A DNA stretch of 7,040 bases from assembly GCA_947465365.1 (NCBI GenBank), contig CANIAV010000039.1, forward strand, positions 1 to 7,040, read 5' to 3'. Under the pieces are notes generated by a model, which worked only from the letters and a program-made list of their open reading frames with translations, searched no databases and was not told the origin of the DNA. Positions 1 through 5,688 of this stretch are shown in pieces; the first letter of the stretch is position 1; every line of letters starts with the position of its first letter. This DNA comes from Actinomycetota bacterium (GTDB lineage Bacteria > Actinomycetota > Actinomycetes > Nanopelagicales > Nanopelagicaceae). The translations under genes and the position numbers were made by a program.

Positions 1-36
1 GATGCCGTGGGTGGCGCAGCCCCTGCATACCGTTAA
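1..36 (+). CDS. C-terminal end of an upstream protein (partial, unidentified)
   Basis: Frame 1 reads eleven sense codons (DAVGGAAPAYR) and a TAA stop at 34-36, which lies 14 bases before the tRNA. The fragment is too short for a family assignment. In Streptomyces, as I recall, a pyruvate kinase gene sits upstream of the homologous regulator, so pyk is one candidate, but nothing in these residues proves it. The short gap and the lack of an obvious terminator between this stop and the tRNA suggest that the two may be co-transcribed. Confidence 0.5.
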   Translation, partial: DAVGGAAPAYR

Positions 37-50
37 GATTTGTCTTCTAA

Positions 51-123
51 GCCTCGGTACTCCAACGGTAGAGAGGGCAGTCTCAAACACTGCATAGTGT
101 CGGTTCGAATCCGACTCGAGGCA
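51..123 (+). tRNA. tRNA-Leu, anticodon CAA, short variable loop
   Basis: The cloverleaf is complete. The acceptor stem is 51-57 with 116-122 (six Watson-Crick pairs and one G-T), and the discriminator is A123. The D-stem is CTC (60-62) with GAG (73-75), and the ten-base D-loop contains GGTAGA. The anticodon stem GCAGT (77-81) pairs with ACTGC (89-93) around the loop CTCAAAC, giving anticodon CAA at 84-86, which reads UUG. The T-stem is 99-103 with 111-115 around TTCGAAT. CCA is not encoded. The three-pair D-stem, the D-loop ending and A73 resemble bacterial tRNA-Leu. The variable region, however, is only five bases (94-98), where leucine tRNAs of bacteria normally carry a long arm. Total length is 73. 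The leucine call therefore rests on the anticodon and D-arm. Confidence 0.9.
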
Positions 124-124
124 C

Positions 125-727
125 ATGAATACAAATAGCGACGGCGCTGCAACACGTATCAAAATTCTAGTTGCCGAAGATGAAGCGTTGATCCGTATGG
201 ATTTAGTGGAGATGTTGGTAGAAGCGGGCTACGAAGTTGTGGCTGAAGCAGCCGATGGTGCACAAGCAATTGAGCTAGCACAGCTACATAAACCTGATTT
301 AGCAATTCTTGATGTGAAGATGCCGATATTAGATGGCATATCTGCCGCCGAGAAAATAATCTCTATCGCGCCAGTTTTAATGCTGACCGCTTTTTCACAG
401 CGCGAACTAGTTGAACGTGCTCGCGATGCCGGCGTTATGGCTTATGTCGTTAAACCTTTCTCTATTGGTGATCTTGTTCCGGCAATTGAAATCGCAATCA
501 GTCGACATTTACAGATGCGCACACTGGCTGAAGAAGTTGCAGATTTACATGAACGGCTAGAAACTCGAAAGTTAATTGATCGCGCTAAAGGAATTTTGAT
601 GCAAGCGCTAAATCTGGCCGAACCCGAAGCATTTTCTTGGATTCAAAGGGCGGCTATGGATCGTCGCTTGACGATGAAAGAGGTCGCCCAAGCCGTTATC
701 TCCCCAGATGCCGTTCCGGGTAACTAA
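125..727 (+). CDS. pdtaR: PdtaR-like response regulator with ANTAR RNA-binding domain
   Basis: A 200-residue two-domain response regulator. Residues 11-125 form a receiver domain with acidic residues E18, D19 and E20, the probable phospho-acceptor D63 (AILDVKMP), switch residue T88 and conserved K110 (VVKPF). Residues 139-195 form an ANTAR domain (KLIDRAKGILMQ followed by the AFSWIQRAAMDRRLTMKEVA segment). ANTAR domains bind paired hairpins in nascent RNA and act as antiterminators. The layout and length match mycobacterial PdtaR (Rv1626), which is phosphorylated by the kinase PdtaS. No kinase gene is in the window. ATG 125 is the only start that keeps the whole receiver domain. Its only Shine-Dalgarno-like bases (GAGG, 118-121) lie inside the tRNA acceptor stem, so after tRNA processing the message would be nearly leaderless. 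The liv genes follow immediately, which suggests, but does not show, a regulatory link. Confidence 0.93.
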   Translation: MNTNSDGAATRIKILVAEDEALIRMDLVEMLVEAGYEVVAEAADGAQAIELAQLHKPDLAILDVKMPILDGISAAEKIISIAPVLMLTAFSQRELVERARDAGVMAYVVKPFSIGDLVPAIEIAISRHLQMRTLAEEVADLHERLETRKLIDRAKGILMQALNLAEPEAFSWIQRAAMDRRLTMKEVAQAVISPDAVPGN

Positions 728-752
728 CCTCTGAAAAAGAGGTCAAAAGAGG
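727..752 (+). repeat. Small hairpin and 10-bp-phased AAAAGAGG direct repeat after pdtaR
   Basis: A perfect 6-bp stem (727-732 with 738-743, loop GAAAA) begins at the last base of the pdtaR stop codon. The octamer AAAAGAGG occurs at 735-742 and again at 745-752, so CCTCT at 728-732 can pair with either copy. No T-tract follows, so this is not a standard intrinsic terminator. It could be a transcript-end structure or a protein site spaced by one helical turn. Function is unknown. Confidence 0.4.
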
Positions 753-785
753 CAATAACGTAACCAAACCTTTATATATCCACGC

Positions 786-800
786 TCAACCTCAGGTTGA
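786..800 (+). other. Small hairpin in the livK leader
   Basis: TCAACC (786-791) and GGTTGA (795-800) form a perfect 6-bp inverted repeat around a three-base centre. It could be an RNA hairpin or a DNA dyad. The AT-rich run at 771-779 just upstream could serve as a -10 region for livK, but I see no convincing -35 at the right distance, so I do not call a promoter. Confidence 0.35.
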
Positions 801-837
801 TGGATGGATACCCCTGCCTTTACACTTTCAGCCTCCC

Positions 838-849
838 TGTCCCGGGACA
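838..849. promoter_or_regulatory. 12-bp perfect palindrome upstream of livK
   Basis: TGTCCCGGGACA is a perfect 12-bp dyad centred about 34 bases before the livK start. It could be an operator for a dimeric repressor or part of the competing RNA folds described for 831-872. I do not recognise it as a known regulator site. Confidence 0.4.
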
Positions 850-864
850 CATGCAAGAAAAAAC

Positions 865-871
865 AGGAAGG
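865..871 (+). promoter_or_regulatory. Ribosome binding site of livK
   Basis: AGGAAGG lies six bases before ATG 878 and decides the start in favour of that codon. In-frame codons further upstream (TTG 797, ATG 800, ATG 851) lack comparable sites and would put extra residues ahead of a well-formed signal peptide. Confidence 0.8.
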
Positions 872-877
872 CAATAC

Positions 878-2041
878 ATGAACAAGAAGATCAAAGCTTC
901 TGCTGCAATCGTTGCCGCAATCGCGCTTTCATTTGGCGCATTTGCAACAACATCTGCATCAGCTGCAACAAAGACATTCACTCTGGCATACCAGGGCCCA
1001 CTTTCAGGTGGAGAAGCCTCAACAGGTATCGACGAGCAAAACGGTGTTAAGTATGCAATCAAGGTATTTGAGGCAGCTAACCCAGGTTACAAGATCAACC
1101 TCGTATCAGTAGATGACGAAGGAGATCCAGCTGTAGCTTCAAAGGTAGCTCCAGGAGTTGGAACCAACACAAAGATCATCGGTCTTATTGGTCCTGCTTA
1201 CTCAGGTGCAACAATCGCATCACTTCCTTACTACAAGGCAGGTAACCTCACAGTTATCTCACCATCTGCAACTCGCGTATCTCTAACAGATCCAAAGAGC
1301 CCAACAGCTAAGTCAGATTACGGTCGCCCAATTTTCCACCGCGTCGTAGCAACTGATGACAAGCAGGGTCCAGCTCTTGCGAAGTTCGCAACTGATGGAG
1401 TTACATCTCCAAAGGTCTTCGTATTCGATGACCAGTCTTCATACGCTGTTCCACTACGTGGATATGTTGAAGCAGCACTCAAGAACGTTAAGGGTGCAAC
1501 TGTTGTTGGTGGCGGAGATTCAGTTCCAAACACAACTACAGATTTCAGCCCAACAATCGCCAAGATCAAGTCATCTGGTGCAAACGTTGTTATCTACACC
1601 GGTTACTACAGCCAAGCTGCAGTATTCGTAAAGCAGCTACGTGACTCAGGTTCAACAGCGGTCTTCGCTGGTGGCGACGGAGTCTTCAACCAGCAGTTCG
1701 CAGTTCTAGCCGGTAAGTCTGGCGAAGGTGCAAAGCTAACTGGCGTAGCAGGTCTTGCTGATGTTGATGCAAAGATCGAAGCTGACTTCAAGGCAAAGAT
1801 CGGTGTTTCATCTGGCGTTTACGCAGTTGAATCAATCGACGCTGCAAATATCTTCCTTTCAGGAATCAAAGCTGGAAAGACAACCCGCGCAGCAATTAAC
1901 AAGTGGGTAAAGAGCTATAACTTCAAGGGTATTGCTGGAGCGAACATCAAGTTCAACCAACATGGCGATATCTCAGAAGGTGGCTTTGCTGGCTTCCTAG
2001 TAACAGGCGGAAAGCTTGTTAACAAGGGCCCAGTAGCCTAA
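878..2041 (+). CDS. livK: Branched-chain amino acid ABC transporter substrate-binding protein
   Basis: A 387-residue extracellular binding protein of the Leu/Ile/Val-binding (periplasmic binding protein type 1) family. Residues 1-29 are a Sec signal peptide: basic NKKIK, a hydrophobic stretch, and an ASA site at 27-29 before A30. The mature part starts with TLAYQGPLSGG and contains VDDEGDP (78-84), IGPAYSGA (104-111) and SPSATR (128-133), which in this family line the ligand cleft, and FDDQSSYAVPLR (183-194). The family suggests leucine, isoleucine, valine or related compounds; exact specificity cannot be read. There is no lipobox cysteine, and in fact no cysteine anywhere, which is unusual for a binding protein in a bacterium without an outer membrane. 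Codon choice is strongly biased (nearly every lysine is AAG; I see only two AAA), consistent with high expression. A strong terminator follows. Confidence 0.93.
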   Translation: MNKKIKASAAIVAAIALSFGAFATTSASAATKTFTLAYQGPLSGGEASTGIDEQNGVKYAIKVFEAANPGYKINLVSVDDEGDPAVASKVAPGVGTNTKIIGLIGPAYSGATIASLPYYKAGNLTVISPSATRVSLTDPKSPTAKSDYGRPIFHRVVATDDKQGPALAKFATDGVTSPKVFVFDDQSSYAVPLRGYVEAALKNVKGATVVGGGDSVPNTTTDFSPTIAKIKSSGANVVIYTGYYSQAAVFVKQLRDSGSTAVFAGGDGVFNQQFAVLAGKSGEGAKLTGVAGLADVDAKIEADFKAKIGVSSGVYAVESIDAANIFLSGIKAGKTTRAAINKWVKSYNFKGIAGANIKFNQHGDISEGGFAGFLVTGGKLVNKGPVA

Positions 2042-2062
2042 CTCTGAAGTAATTGCTTGACC

Positions 2063-2113
2063 CCAACGGGCGTCTTGATTCGTAAGGATCAAGACGCCCG
2101 TTGGCTTTTAATT
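2063..2113 (+). terminator. Strong intrinsic terminator after livK
   Basis: A perfect 17-bp stem (2063-2079 with 2088-2104) encloses an eight-base loop and is followed by CTTTTAATT (2105-2113). It lies 22 bases after the livK stop. It should end most livK transcripts and let only part of the polymerases reach livHMGF, giving an excess of binding protein over membrane complex. The T-tract is interrupted, so some read-through is plausible. Confidence 0.9.
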
Positions 2114-2138
2114 CACTCAAAATTAAAGTAGATTTCAC

Positions 2139-2186
2139 CGACTTGATCTATTCAAGTCGCGCAAGGCACCGGGTCGACTATCGACC
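2139..2186 (+). promoter_or_regulatory. Two tandem hairpins in the livH leader
   Basis: The first hairpin is a perfect 8-bp stem, CGACTTGA (2139-2146) with TCAAGTCG (2152-2159), loop TCTAT. The second pairs GGTCG (2172-2176) with CGACC (2182-2186), loop ACTAT; an extra A-T pair can close it to a three-base loop. Both loops contain CTAT. Neither stem is followed by a T-tract. They lie between the livK terminator and the livH start and may act on stability, translation or antitermination of the downstream operon. Promoter-like boxes in 2105-2135 are too weak to call. Confidence 0.45.
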
Positions 2187-2197
2187 GCAGATTTAAT

Positions 2198-2204
2198 AAA
2201 GGGG
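2198..2204 (+). promoter_or_regulatory. Ribosome binding site of livH
   Basis: AAAGGGG ends four bases before ATG 2209. The spacing is short but acceptable, and it supports this start. Confidence 0.65.
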
Positions 2205-2208
2205 CACG

Positions 2209-3159
2209 ATGTTTACAGTCTTTATTGATCAGTTCTGGCAACTGACCGTCTCGGGTATCGCACTCGGGTTTATCTATGTCTTGATCGCACTTGGTTACAC
2301 CATGGTCTATGGCGTACTTCGTATGATCAACTTTGCTAACTCTGAAATCTTTATGTGGGGAACATTCGGCGCGATCGTCGCAAGCCGTGACCTCTTTGGA
2401 TATAACCAGACCTCAGAACCGGCGCACGGTGCCAAACTCGCACTGGTTCTCTTTGTTCAACTCTTTGCCTCAATGGCCTTTGCTGGATTAACTGCGGTTA
2501 CGGTCGAATTTGTTGCCTACCGTCGCTTGCGCGCTAAAGGTACAAATCGTTTGGCAACTCTGATCTCTGCAATTGGAATGTCGATGGTGCTATCAGAGGT
2601 GATGCGTCTGCTAACGGCTTCACGACCAGTTGGATCACCTCGTATTTTGGAGAAAGTTATTTTGGTGGAAGTCTGGGGCGCACAGATTCGCCTCGATACT
2701 TTAATTACCATCGTGGCGGCAGGCGCCATTTTCATCATCCTCGAGCGCTTCGTAAAGCTATCGCGCATGGGCAAAGCTATTCGCGCAGTATCTATGAATG
2801 AAGATGCTGCGAAGCTGATGGGTATTAACTTAAACCGCGTTATCACGACAACATTCTTAGTCGGAGGCCTCGCAACAGGGGCGGCCGGATTCTTCTATGT
2901 AACTGTCTATGAATACACCAAATTTAATATCGGTTTCACGATGGGACTTGCCGCCTTTACCGCAGCCGTTATCGGCGGAATCGGCAATATCCGCGGAGCT
3001 TTCTTCGGGGGAGTAGCCCTTGGTCTGGCTGAGGTCTACGCCTCTGCAATCCTCGGTACTCAATGGAAATCAGTAACGATCTTTATTGTGCTCGTATTAG
3101 TCCTTCTCTTTAAGCCATCTGGCTTATTCGGAGAAGCCGTCACCCAGACAAGGGCTTAA
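2209..3159 (+). CDS. livH: Branched-chain amino acid ABC transporter permease LivH
   Basis: A 316-residue hydrophobic integral membrane protein of the LivH permease family, of usual length, with several membrane-spanning segments (for example about 11-34, 75-100, 160-178, 212-234, 242-258, 285-301). Family marks include LRMINFANSEIFMWG (37-51), the cytoplasmic loop GKAIRAVSMNEDAAKLMGIN (188-207) that contacts the ATPase, VIGGIGNIRGAFFGG (254-268), and the C-terminal LLFKPSGLFGE (299-309). It pairs with LivM to form the channel through the cytoplasmic membrane. It is the first gene of the livHMGF run, preceded by the livK terminator and a leader with two hairpins, so it probably depends on read-through, its own promoter, or both. 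No defects seen. Confidence 0.95.
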   Translation: MFTVFIDQFWQLTVSGIALGFIYVLIALGYTMVYGVLRMINFANSEIFMWGTFGAIVASRDLFGYNQTSEPAHGAKLALVLFVQLFASMAFAGLTAVTVEFVAYRRLRAKGTNRLATLISAIGMSMVLSEVMRLLTASRPVGSPRILEKVILVEVWGAQIRLDTLITIVAAGAIFIILERFVKLSRMGKAIRAVSMNEDAAKLMGINLNRVITTTFLVGGLATGAAGFFYVTVYEYTKFNIGFTMGLAAFTAAVIGGIGNIRGAFFGGVALGLAEVYASAILGTQWKSVTIFIVLVLVLLFKPSGLFGEAVTQTRA

Positions 3160-3164
3160 GGTGA
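3159..3164 (+). promoter_or_regulatory. Ribosome binding site deciding the livM start
   Basis: AGGTGA matches the complement of the 16S 3' end (GGAGGTGA) and sits five bases before ATG 3170. It overlaps the livH stop codon and the alternative GTG at 3161, so translation of livM is probably coupled to livH. Confidence 0.6.
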
Positions 3165-3169
3165 ATATT

Positions 3170-4198
3170 ATGAAGAACTTTAACCTTCGCGATTTCGGTG
3201 CTGGCATCTGGGAGCGGTCAAACCGCTACCAACGAATCGCCATAGTTTTATTGGTAATCACACTTGCAGCGCTGCTGCCATTTGCTGGTGCGTCATTTTT
3301 AGCTACGCCAGTTGCAGCATATGACGCAGTCTTGGTTTATCCAGTAGCCATTTTCGTTTTGATGTCGCTTGGCTTAAATATTGTGGTCGGCAAATCTGGC
3401 ATGCTCGATTTAGGTTATGTAGCGTTCTTTGCAATTGGCGCCTACACAAATGGTTTATTGAGCATGCATACCGGGCTTAATACCTGGGAGATCATGCCAA
3501 TTGGTATTGGCGCAGCGATGTTTGCAGGTGTCTTACTTGGTATTCCAACGCTGCGTCTGCGTGGTGATTATCTAGCGATCGTCACCTTAGGCTTTGGTGA
3601 AATCATTCGTATCGTTGCTCTCAACGTTTCTTGGACCAATGGTCCTAATGGAATCTCAGGCATTCAGATGCCACCTCCAATTCTTGGCAAAGAGTTTGCA
3701 CTAGATGACCAGAAACTCTTCTTCTGGGTAGTCCTAGTAATGATCTTGCTAACTATCTGGATGATTCGCCGCTTAACTGTGCGCCGTCCAGGTCGCGCTT
3801 GGGAAGCAATTCGCCAAGATGAAGATGCAGCAGAACTGATGGGCGTTCCAACTCTTAAATATAAGATCTGGTCATTTACATTAGGCGCAGCAATTGGTGG
3901 AGCAGCCGGCGTTCTCTATGCAGCTAAGAACCTCTTTATCTCACCAGAGATGTTTACCCTTAACGTTTCAATTCTGATCTTGGCCTGTGTGGTCTTTGGC
4001 GGAATCGGAAATATCTGGGGTGTAATTCTTGGTGGTGCGATCTTGGGTTATCTACCAGATCGAATCCGCTTTATCTCTGATGCGCGTCTATTGGTCTTTG
4101 GTCTCGTATTGGTTGTAGTTATGAACTTCCGCCCAGATGGCTTGTTACCTCGCAAGAAGCGAGAAAAAGCATTGATTAAGAAAGGAGCAAACGCCTAA
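3170..4198 (+). CDS. livM: Branched-chain amino acid ABC transporter permease LivM
   Basis: A 342-residue integral membrane protein of the LivM permease family and partner of LivH. Marks in order: GLNIVVGKSGMLDLGYVAFF (68-87), GDYLAIVTLGFGEI (132-145), the ATPase-contact loop GRAWEAIRQDEDAAELMGV (208-226), FGGIGNIWGVILGG (276-289) and NFRPDGLLP (319-327), ending in a lysine-rich tail. A hydrophobic segment near residues 22-40 follows a short basic N-terminus. I chose ATG 3170 because AGGTGA is well placed in front of it; GTG 3161, one base after the livH stop, would add three residues and has a weaker AGGG site. The stop overlaps the livG start in TAATG. Confidence 0.94.
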   Translation: MKNFNLRDFGAGIWERSNRYQRIAIVLLVITLAALLPFAGASFLATPVAAYDAVLVYPVAIFVLMSLGLNIVVGKSGMLDLGYVAFFAIGAYTNGLLSMHTGLNTWEIMPIGIGAAMFAGVLLGIPTLRLRGDYLAIVTLGFGEIIRIVALNVSWTNGPNGISGIQMPPPILGKEFALDDQKLFFWVVLVMILLTIWMIRRLTVRRPGRAWEAIRQDEDAAELMGVPTLKYKIWSFTLGAAIGGAAGVLYAAKNLFISPEMFTLNVSILILACVVFGGIGNIWGVILGGAILGYLPDRIRFISDARLLVFGLVLVVVMNFRPDGLLPRKKREKALIKKGANA

Positions 4199-4974
4199 TG
4201 TCAAAGGTCCTATTAAAACTTGAGAACCTCACCATGAAATTCGGTGGCGTGACCGCTCTAAATGAAGTAAACCTGGAAATTCACGAAGGTGAAATCCTTG
4301 CACTCATCGGCCCTAACGGCGCCGGTAAGACAACCGTCTTTAACGTGATCACAGGTGTTTATCAAGCAACATCTGGTTCAGTTACTTTCGATGGCCACAA
4401 CTTGGCAGGTCGCAAGCGCTTCCAGATCACTGGCCTTGGCGTTGCTCGTACCTTCCAGAACATTCGTTTATTTGGCGATATGACAACTTTGGAAAATGTT
4501 ATTACCGCAACCGATGTACATAAGAAGAGCGGCCTAGTCGGCGCACTTTTCGGTACACCTCGCGCACGCCGCGAAGAGAAAGAGAACCGCGCTAAGGCAC
4601 ATGAGATCCTGCAATTTATCGGTATCGATGAATATGCAGATCGCCTGGCAAAGAATCTTCCATATGGAGTACAGCGTCGCTTAGAAATTGCACGCGCAAT
4701 GGGAACATCTCCGAAGCTATTGCTCCTTGATGAACCAGCAGCCGGCTTTAACCCGCAAGAGAAAGTTGAACTCGCTGCAACGATTAAAAAGGTGCGCGAT
4801 GCCGGATACACAGTTCTTCTCATCGAGCACGATATGTCGCTGATTATGGGAATTTCAGATCGCGTTGCCGTTCTAGATTTCGGAACAAAGATCGCCGATG
4901 ATTCTCCAGCTGTAGTACAAAATGACCCTCGCGTAATCGAGGCTTACCTAGGAGTGCCAGCAGATGCGTCTTGA
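4198..4974 (+). CDS. livG: Branched-chain amino acid ABC transporter ATP-binding protein LivG
   Basis: A 258-residue cytoplasmic ATPase. Walker A is GPNGAGKT (38-45), the Q-loop glutamine is Q87 in ARTFQNIRLF, the ABC signature is LPYGVQRRLEIARAM (154-168), Walker B is LLLLDEP (174-180) with catalytic E179, the D-loop follows (AAGFNP), and the switch histidine is H211 (IEHDM). The length, the insert after the Q-loop and the FGGVTAL start are typical of LivG. The signature has P and V where many ABC proteins have S and Q/E; LivG proteins often have LPYG, but V158 is less common. The start overlaps the livM stop by one base, and AAAGGAG (4181-4187) lies ten bases upstream. The end overlaps livF by eleven bases. 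Confidence 0.96.
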   Translation: MSKVLLKLENLTMKFGGVTALNEVNLEIHEGEILALIGPNGAGKTTVFNVITGVYQATSGSVTFDGHNLAGRKRFQITGLGVARTFQNIRLFGDMTTLENVITATDVHKKSGLVGALFGTPRARREEKENRAKAHEILQFIGIDEYADRLAKNLPYGVQRRLEIARAMGTSPKLLLLDEPAAGFNPQEKVELAATIKKVRDAGYTVLLIEHDMSLIMGISDRVAVLDFGTKIADDSPAVVQNDPRVIEAYLGVPADAS

Positions 4975-5683
4975 AATTAAAGATCTCCACGTTCACTACG
5001 GCAAGATTGAAGCTATTAAGGGCATCTCAATCGTTGTTAACGAAGGTGAAATCGTTACCTTAATCGGCGCAAATGGCGCTGGTAAGACCACGATGCTTAA
5101 GACTATTTCTGGTCTTCGCCCGGCAACTAGCGGACAGATCATCTTCAATGGTGAAGATATAACTGGCGTTCCAGCCCATAAGCGCGTTGACCTTGGTTTA
5201 TCACAAGCCCCCGAAGGTCGCGGAATTTTTCCGGGTATGACAGTTCTTGAGAACTTGGAGATGGGAAAGTTCCATCGCCATGATCGCAAAAAGGAGATGG
5301 CCGAAGATCTAGATAAGGTCTACACGCTCTTCCCACGTTTGAAAGAGCGCATCTCGCAAGCTGGCGGAACGCTATCTGGCGGAGAACAACAGATGCTTGC
5401 TATTGGTCGCGCTCTTATGGCTCGTCCAAAAGTATTGCTACTTGATGAGCCTTCAATGGGACTTGCCCCACAAATGATCGCCAATATCTTCCGCATCATT
5501 ACCGAGATCAATAAGACTGGTGTGACGATTCTTCTCGTTGAACAAAATGCACAGCAAGCGCTACAGCGCGCCCACCGTGCTTATATTCTCGAGACCGGAA
5601 ATGTCGTTAAGGAAGCTAAAGCTTCTGATCTACTTAACGATCCTGCAGTACGCGAGGCATACCTCGGTACTGGCGCTCACTAA
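4964..5683 (+). CDS. livF: Branched-chain amino acid ABC transporter ATP-binding protein LivF
   Basis: A 239-residue cytoplasmic ATPase that pairs with LivG. Walker A is GANGAGKT (35-42), the LivF-type Q-loop region is QAPEGRGIFPGMTVLENL (81-98), the signature is LSGGEQQ (137-143), and Walker B is VLLLDEP (157-163) with E162. The switch position is Q194 in LVEQN; glutamine instead of histidine there is normal for LivF. The C-terminal REAYLG is also typical. The gene starts inside livG, with AGGAG (4950-4954) nine bases upstream, so the two are likely translationally coupled in near-equal amounts. It is the last gene of the operon. Its stop faces that of the opposite-strand thioesterase across five bases, with no clear terminator. 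Confidence 0.96.
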   Translation: MRLEIKDLHVHYGKIEAIKGISIVVNEGEIVTLIGANGAGKTTMLKTISGLRPATSGQIIFNGEDITGVPAHKRVDLGLSQAPEGRGIFPGMTVLENLEMGKFHRHDRKKEMAEDLDKVYTLFPRLKERISQAGGTLSGGEQQMLAIGRALMARPKVLLLDEPSMGLAPQMIANIFRIITEINKTGVTILLVEQNAQQALQRAHRAYILETGNVVKEAKASDLLNDPAVREAYLGTGAH

Positions 5684-5688
5684 AGTCG

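Larger units (their letters stand above)
831..872 (+). promoter_or_regulatory. Possible RBS-sequestering hairpin before livK
   Basis: GCCTCCCTGT (831-840) can pair with ACAGGAAGGC (863-872) at nine of ten positions, the exception being C835 opposite A868. The 3' arm contains the whole livK ribosome binding site, so this fold would hide it. The loop (841-862) and the 5' arm also contain the dyad TGTCCCGGGACA (838-849), which shares bases 838-840 with the long stem, so the two folds compete. This looks like a translational control element, but no ligand or regulator can be named from sequence. Confidence 0.45.

Noticed and set aside
727..743. Hairpin after pdtaR as an intrinsic terminator
   Set aside because: The stem is only 6 bp and is followed by CAAAAGAGG, with no T-tract.
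797..877. In-frame upstream starts of livK (TTG 797, ATG 800, ATG 851)
   Set aside because: They would add up to 27 non-hydrophobic residues ahead of a well-formed signal peptide, and none has a good ribosome binding site. ATG 878 has AGGAAGG at ideal spacing. The cysteine in the extension (codon 7) is not in a lipobox.
728..877. A classical ANTAR target (two hairpins with six-base loops, A at 1 and G at 4) in the livK leader
   Set aside because: The hairpins seen have loops of three or five bases and lack the A/G pattern.
3161..3169. GTG 3161 as the livM start
   Set aside because: It is possible, but AGGTGA is well placed for ATG 3170. The difference is three residues.
52..5671. The 10-mer CCTCGGTACT at 52-61, 3051-3060 and 5662-5671
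   Set aside because: One copy is the tRNA acceptor stem and the other two encode Leu-Gly-Thr in LivH and LivF. No flanking similarity supports a mobile or attachment site.
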